A program made the position numbers and the translations under genes. Below, in pieces: positions 61,284 to 64,000 of a DNA stretch of 64,000 nt. Numbering within the stretch: the stretch's first letter is position 1; each line of letters starts with the position of its first letter. The notes below the pieces were generated by a model that had not been told where the DNA came from, ran no database searches, and saw nothing but the letters and a program-made list of their open reading frames with translations. The stretch is from Streptomyces sp. 135 (GTDB taxonomy: Bacteria; Actinomycetota; Actinomycetes; Streptomycetales; Streptomycetaceae), in NCBI RefSeq assembly GCF_020026305.1, contig NZ_CP075691.1, positions 4,278,001-4,342,000 on the forward strand, written 5' to 3'.

Positions 61284-62861
61284 GTGATGAGGCGGCGGCT
61301 TGGCAGGAGCTGGAGCTCGGCAGGGCGGGGCTCAGGAGGGCTCCGGCCGGGGGGGTTCATGGCCGTGGGGCTCTGCGTGACGCTGTGTGCGGGGACGTGC
61401 GCGGTGGTGGTGTCGCCAGGGCGGGCCGACGCTCTGGCGACGCAGGCGAATGCCGCCGCCGGGATGCGGGCCGGGGCCATGGGGACGCCCACTCCGTACG
61501 GCTTCGCCGAGGGCGCCGAGACGGTCGACGGCGCGGCGAGCAACATCGAAGGGCCCCGGCTCCGCTCCGGCAAGACGTATAAAAGTGCCCTCCCGCGCGC
61601 GGGACAGCGTTTTTACCGCTTGGACCTCAAGGCCGAGGAGAGCGCGTACGTCGCGGTCACGGCGGTGCCGGAGTTCGGCAGCAGGGTCTCCTACGCCGAT
61701 GGTGTCGAGGTGTCCGTACAGGACGCCGACGGCAACAACTGCAGTCCCGTAGAGGCGCAGGAGGCGCGGTTCGGGGCTTCGGAGAGCCCGCGCCCCATCA
61801 CGGCCACGGCGGTGCGCAGGGCCGGCCCCGACGAGAAGACCTGTGAGGGGGCCGGTACCTACTACGTGCTCGTCGAGCGGAGCAGCGCTCCGGAGTCCTC
61901 CCGGGGGGCTTGGGATCTGGAGCTGCGGGTCGCTTCCGAGCCCTCGCTGCGGTCGGCGGGGGCGACGGGGACGGAGCCCCCGCGGTCCTGGAACTCCGCG
62001 ACACCCGCGCCGCCGACCGGCGAGCGGAAGCGGCGTGAGGGCGGCACGAGTTTCAACGACGCCCGTGCGCTGGACAAGGGCGTCTGGGGCGCCGACGTCG
62101 AGCCCGGAGAGACGCTCTTCTACCGGGTGCCCGTCGACTGGGGCCAGCAGCTCTCCGTCAGCGCTGAGCTGGGCAGCACGGGTGAGAGGGGTGGGTCGGA
62201 CGGCGGGGCAGGGCGCGGGTCGGCGACGCATGACAGCGGTTTCGTCTCCTCCGCGCTGGTCATGGCCCTGGCGAATCCGGCGCGCGTGGAGGTCGACGAC
62301 GCGGACACGGCGTACGACGGCAAGCAGAAGACGACGGCGCTGGACCCGCTGCCACCGGTCGCGTACGAGAACCGTTACGCCCCGGCGGACGAGGTGGCCG
62401 CGATGCGGTTCGCCGGCTGGTACTACCTGGCGGTCCACCTCAGCGCGGATGTCGCGGAGAAGTTCGGCGGCGGCCCCCTGGCCCTGACGCTCCGCGTGGA
62501 CATCGGCGGGGCGGCGCGGCCGGGTCCGGAGTACGTGGGTCCGCACATGCCCGCCGAGGAGTTCGGTGTCACGGAGCGGGACGCGGAGGCCGCGCGGCGG
62601 GGGGAGACGGCGGCGGCTGCCGGAAGCGGTGCGGGTAGCGGGGACGACCGGGTGATGGTGGTCCTTGCGGTCGGGGGTATCGGCGTGGGCGTGGCGCTGC
62701 TGGGGGTCCTGGGTGGGTGGACGCTGATCGCTCGGCGGAGGGTGGCTGCGGTGTCAGGCTCGGCTGCGGCTTTCGCTGAGCCTGGGCGTGGTGCTTCGCC
62801 TGGGGCCGCTGCCGCACCCGCTCCTGCTCAGCACGGATTCGGGCCGCCTCGGCGTTGGTGA
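61284..62861 (+). CDS. Secreted, C-terminally membrane-anchored protein
   Basis: 525 residues, no named family recognised. Signal segment FMAVGLCVTLCAGTCAVVV (about 25-43). Two similar beta-rich halves: LRSGKTYKSALPRAGQRFYR with LDLKAEESAYVAVTAVP, and WGADVEPGETLFYRVPVDWG with QQLSVSAELGS, each like a pre-peptidase or CUB-type fold. A TM at about 475-495 (VMVVLAVGGIGVGVALLGVL) precedes a short tail. Start GTG 61284 or ATG 61287, with GAGGGG upstream. Convergent with the Ser/Thr kinase gene. Likely exposed at the cell surface. Confidence 0.75.
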   Translation: MMRRRLGRSWSSAGRGSGGLRPGGFMAVGLCVTLCAGTCAVVVSPGRADALATQANAAAGMRAGAMGTPTPYGFAEGAETVDGAASNIEGPRLRSGKTYKSALPRAGQRFYRLDLKAEESAYVAVTAVPEFGSRVSYADGVEVSVQDADGNNCSPVEAQEARFGASESPRPITATAVRRAGPDEKTCEGAGTYYVLVERSSAPESSRGAWDLELRVASEPSLRSAGATGTEPPRSWNSATPAPPTGERKRREGGTSFNDARALDKGVWGADVEPGETLFYRVPVDWGQQLSVSAELGSTGERGGSDGGAGRGSATHDSGFVSSALVMALANPARVEVDDADTAYDGKQKTTALDPLPPVAYENRYAPADEVAAMRFAGWYYLAVHLSADVAEKFGGGPLALTLRVDIGGAARPGPEYVGPHMPAEEFGVTERDAEAARRGETAAAAGSGAGSGDDRVMVVLAVGGIGVGVALLGVLGGWTLIARRRVAAVSGSAAAFAEPGRGASPGAAAAPAPAQHGFGPPRRW

Positions 62862-62913
62862 GCGGAGTGGCGCTGCGGGCGCTTCGGTCAGTGGCTGCTT
62901 CGACCCGTGGTCG

Positions 62914-64000
62914 TCAGAGCCGCGTCAGTGCCCAGAGGCCGATCGTGAGGCAGGCCAGCGCGACGAACAGGATCGGCACCGCCACCTTCGCGGGCGGACC
63001 AGGCCGCCGCTGCGGGGCGGGAGAGGCCTGGACGTGGGGCTGAGGAATTGCCGGATTCCGATGTGGAACCTGAGCGGCGTGAGCGGTGTATGGATAAGTA
63101 GGAGCGTGGGGGCGCTGGGCCCCGGACGTCACGGCCTGGGCCGGTTCGTGGACTGCGGGGGTGGGGGCCGTGATGGGGCGGGGGGAGGGCACGTGTGTGG
63201 GTTCGGGCGCGGGGGCGCGCAGGGGCATGGGTGTGGGGGGAGTGGACGGATGGGGTGGTCGCTTGGGCGGTGGCGGGGGCAGGTGGAAGCCGTCGGTCTC
63301 CGCGCCGGGGCTGGTGGCCGGGGGCTGCCATGGGGGAGGCGTGGGGGGCTGTGGCTGTGGCTGGGGTCGCGGCTGTGCCTGTGGCTGGCCGGCGGGTGCG
63401 GAGACGGAGCCGGAAGCCGGGCCGTCCGGATGTGGACAAGGGGGTACGTGAGCGGGTGCGGTGCCCGGTCGTGGCGGCGAGGTCAGGGGGCCGTCGGGGC
63501 CGAAGCCCGCGGGAAGCGGGGCCAGTTGGTCGAAGATCTCGACGAGCTCGTCGTCGGGGCCCGGCTCGGGCAGCATCTCCGCGGCGGAGGACAGCGCCTT
63601 GCGCGCGCCGGTGGCGGTGCGGAAGCGCGCCTGGGGGTCGGGCTGGAGCAGCGTGGCGATGACCTGCCAGAGCGGCTCCGGTATGCCCTGGGGCGGGCCC
63701 GGGGTGCCGTGCTCGGCGAAGCGTTCGATCAGCGCCTTGGCGTCCGGCTTGGCGCCCTTCAGGAGGTACAGGGCGACCAGGCCGACGGCGAAGAGATCGG
63801 CGGTGAAATCCGGCTCGGCGCCCAGCATCTGCTCAGGAGCGAAGTAACCCGGCGTGCCCACCACATAGTCGGTCTCGGTCAGCCGGGGCTCGCCCTTGCG
63901 CATCGAGATGCCGAAGTCGGACAGCCGCAGGTGCGGGCGCCCGGAGCCGGTGGCTTCGAGCAGGATGTTGGCCGGTTTGATGTCACGGTGCACGACGCCT
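62914..64000 (-). CDS. Serine/threonine protein kinase, C-terminal part
   Basis: Hanks-type kinase, cut by the right window edge before its N-lobe. Visible: catalytic loop VVHRDIKPANILLEATGSGR, DFG in LRLSDFGISMRKGEPRL, activation segment end GTPGYFAPEQMLGAEPDFTA. After the kinase domain a Pro/Gln/Ala-rich linker of about 170 residues (PQPQPQPPTPPPWQPPATSP) leads to a C-terminal TM (AVPILFVALACLTIGLWAL) with only TRL after it. Catalytic residues are intact, unlike the pseudokinase at 22.7 kb. Confidence 0.93.
   Translation of the reverse strand, partial: GVVHRDIKPANILLEATGSGRPHLRLSDFGISMRKGEPRLTETDYVVGTPGYFAPEQMLGAEPDFTADLFAVGLVALYLLKGAKPDAKALIERFAEHGTPGPPQGIPEPLWQVIATLLQPDPQARFRTATGARKALSSAAEMLPEPGPDDELVEIFDQLAPLPAGFGPDGPLTSPPRPGTAPAHVPPCPHPDGPASGSVSAPAGQPQAQPRPQPQPQPPTPPPWQPPATSPGAETDGFHLPPPPPKRPPHPSTPPTPMPLRAPAPEPTHVPSPRPITAPTPAVHEPAQAVTSGAQRPHAPTYPYTAHAAQVPHRNPAIPQPHVQASPAPQRRPGPPAKVAVPILFVALACLTIGLWALTRL

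Overview
This window is the replication-origin region of a Streptomyces-type chromosome. The DNA is very GC-rich, GTG starts are common, and the gene order is the conserved Streptomyces core: dnaB, rpsF-ssb-rpsR-rplI, femX, ino1, cca, murJ, sigM, trxBA, parAB, rsmG, jag, yidC, yidD, rnpA, rpmH, dnaA, oriC, dnaN, gnd, recF, dciA, gyrB, gyrA. The genus call rests on this synteny and on recognised protein families. No 16S rRNA is present.

Layout. 1-7.4 kb: 5' end of dnaB, a DnaA-box-bearing gap, a MATE exporter, the rpsF-ssb-rpsR-rplI operon, a small membrane protein, and FemX with a PLP racemase-fold partner. 7.4-16 kb: a GT87-type mannosyltransferase, a class A penicillin-binding protein, a PadR regulator with a palindromic operator, inositol-1-phosphate synthase, an MFS transporter and a small membrane protein. 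16-27.6 kb: cca, a secreted DUF6049-type protein, murJ and a MurJ-linked pseudokinase, sigM with a frameshifted anti-sigma gene, then trxB-trxA behind a SigR-type promoter. 27.7-34.6 kb: a leftward run of a GNAT protein, parB, parA, rsmG, jag/khpB, yidC, yidD, rnpA and rpmH. 34.6-37.9 kb: dnaA and oriC with many DnaA boxes. 37.9-47.4 kb: the rightward run dnaN to gyrA and a DUF3566 protein. Eight exact and one near-exact parS sites lie between 2.4 and 31 kb; none was seen to the right of oriC.

At 47.63 kb a tRNA-Ile(GAT) gene is the attachment site of an actinomycete integrative and conjugative element (AICE) of about 12.4 kb. It is bounded by a 44-bp direct repeat at 47660-47703 and 60029-60072. 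Its leftward operon carries int, xis, a rolling-circle RepSA-like initiator, a C5-cytosine methyltransferase, several small Cys-rich and Spd-like proteins, an FtsK-like Tra translocase and a small regulatory protein. A repeated-operator divergent promoter at about 55.22-55.27 kb separates this operon from a rightward pair, an ABM monooxygenase and an XRE-TPR regulator. The right end holds a NERD-domain protein, a structured non-coding stretch, a tiny membrane protein and an HNH endonuclease. The methyltransferase and the HNH protein could be the two halves of an element-borne restriction-modification system. This is the most interesting hypothesis in the window.

After attR the core resumes with a small secreted protein, a DLW-39 peptide behind a perfect 22-bp palindrome, a large secreted membrane-anchored protein and the 3' part of a Ser/Thr protein kinase. 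Genes on both sides of oriC mostly point away from it, as expected for bidirectional replication.
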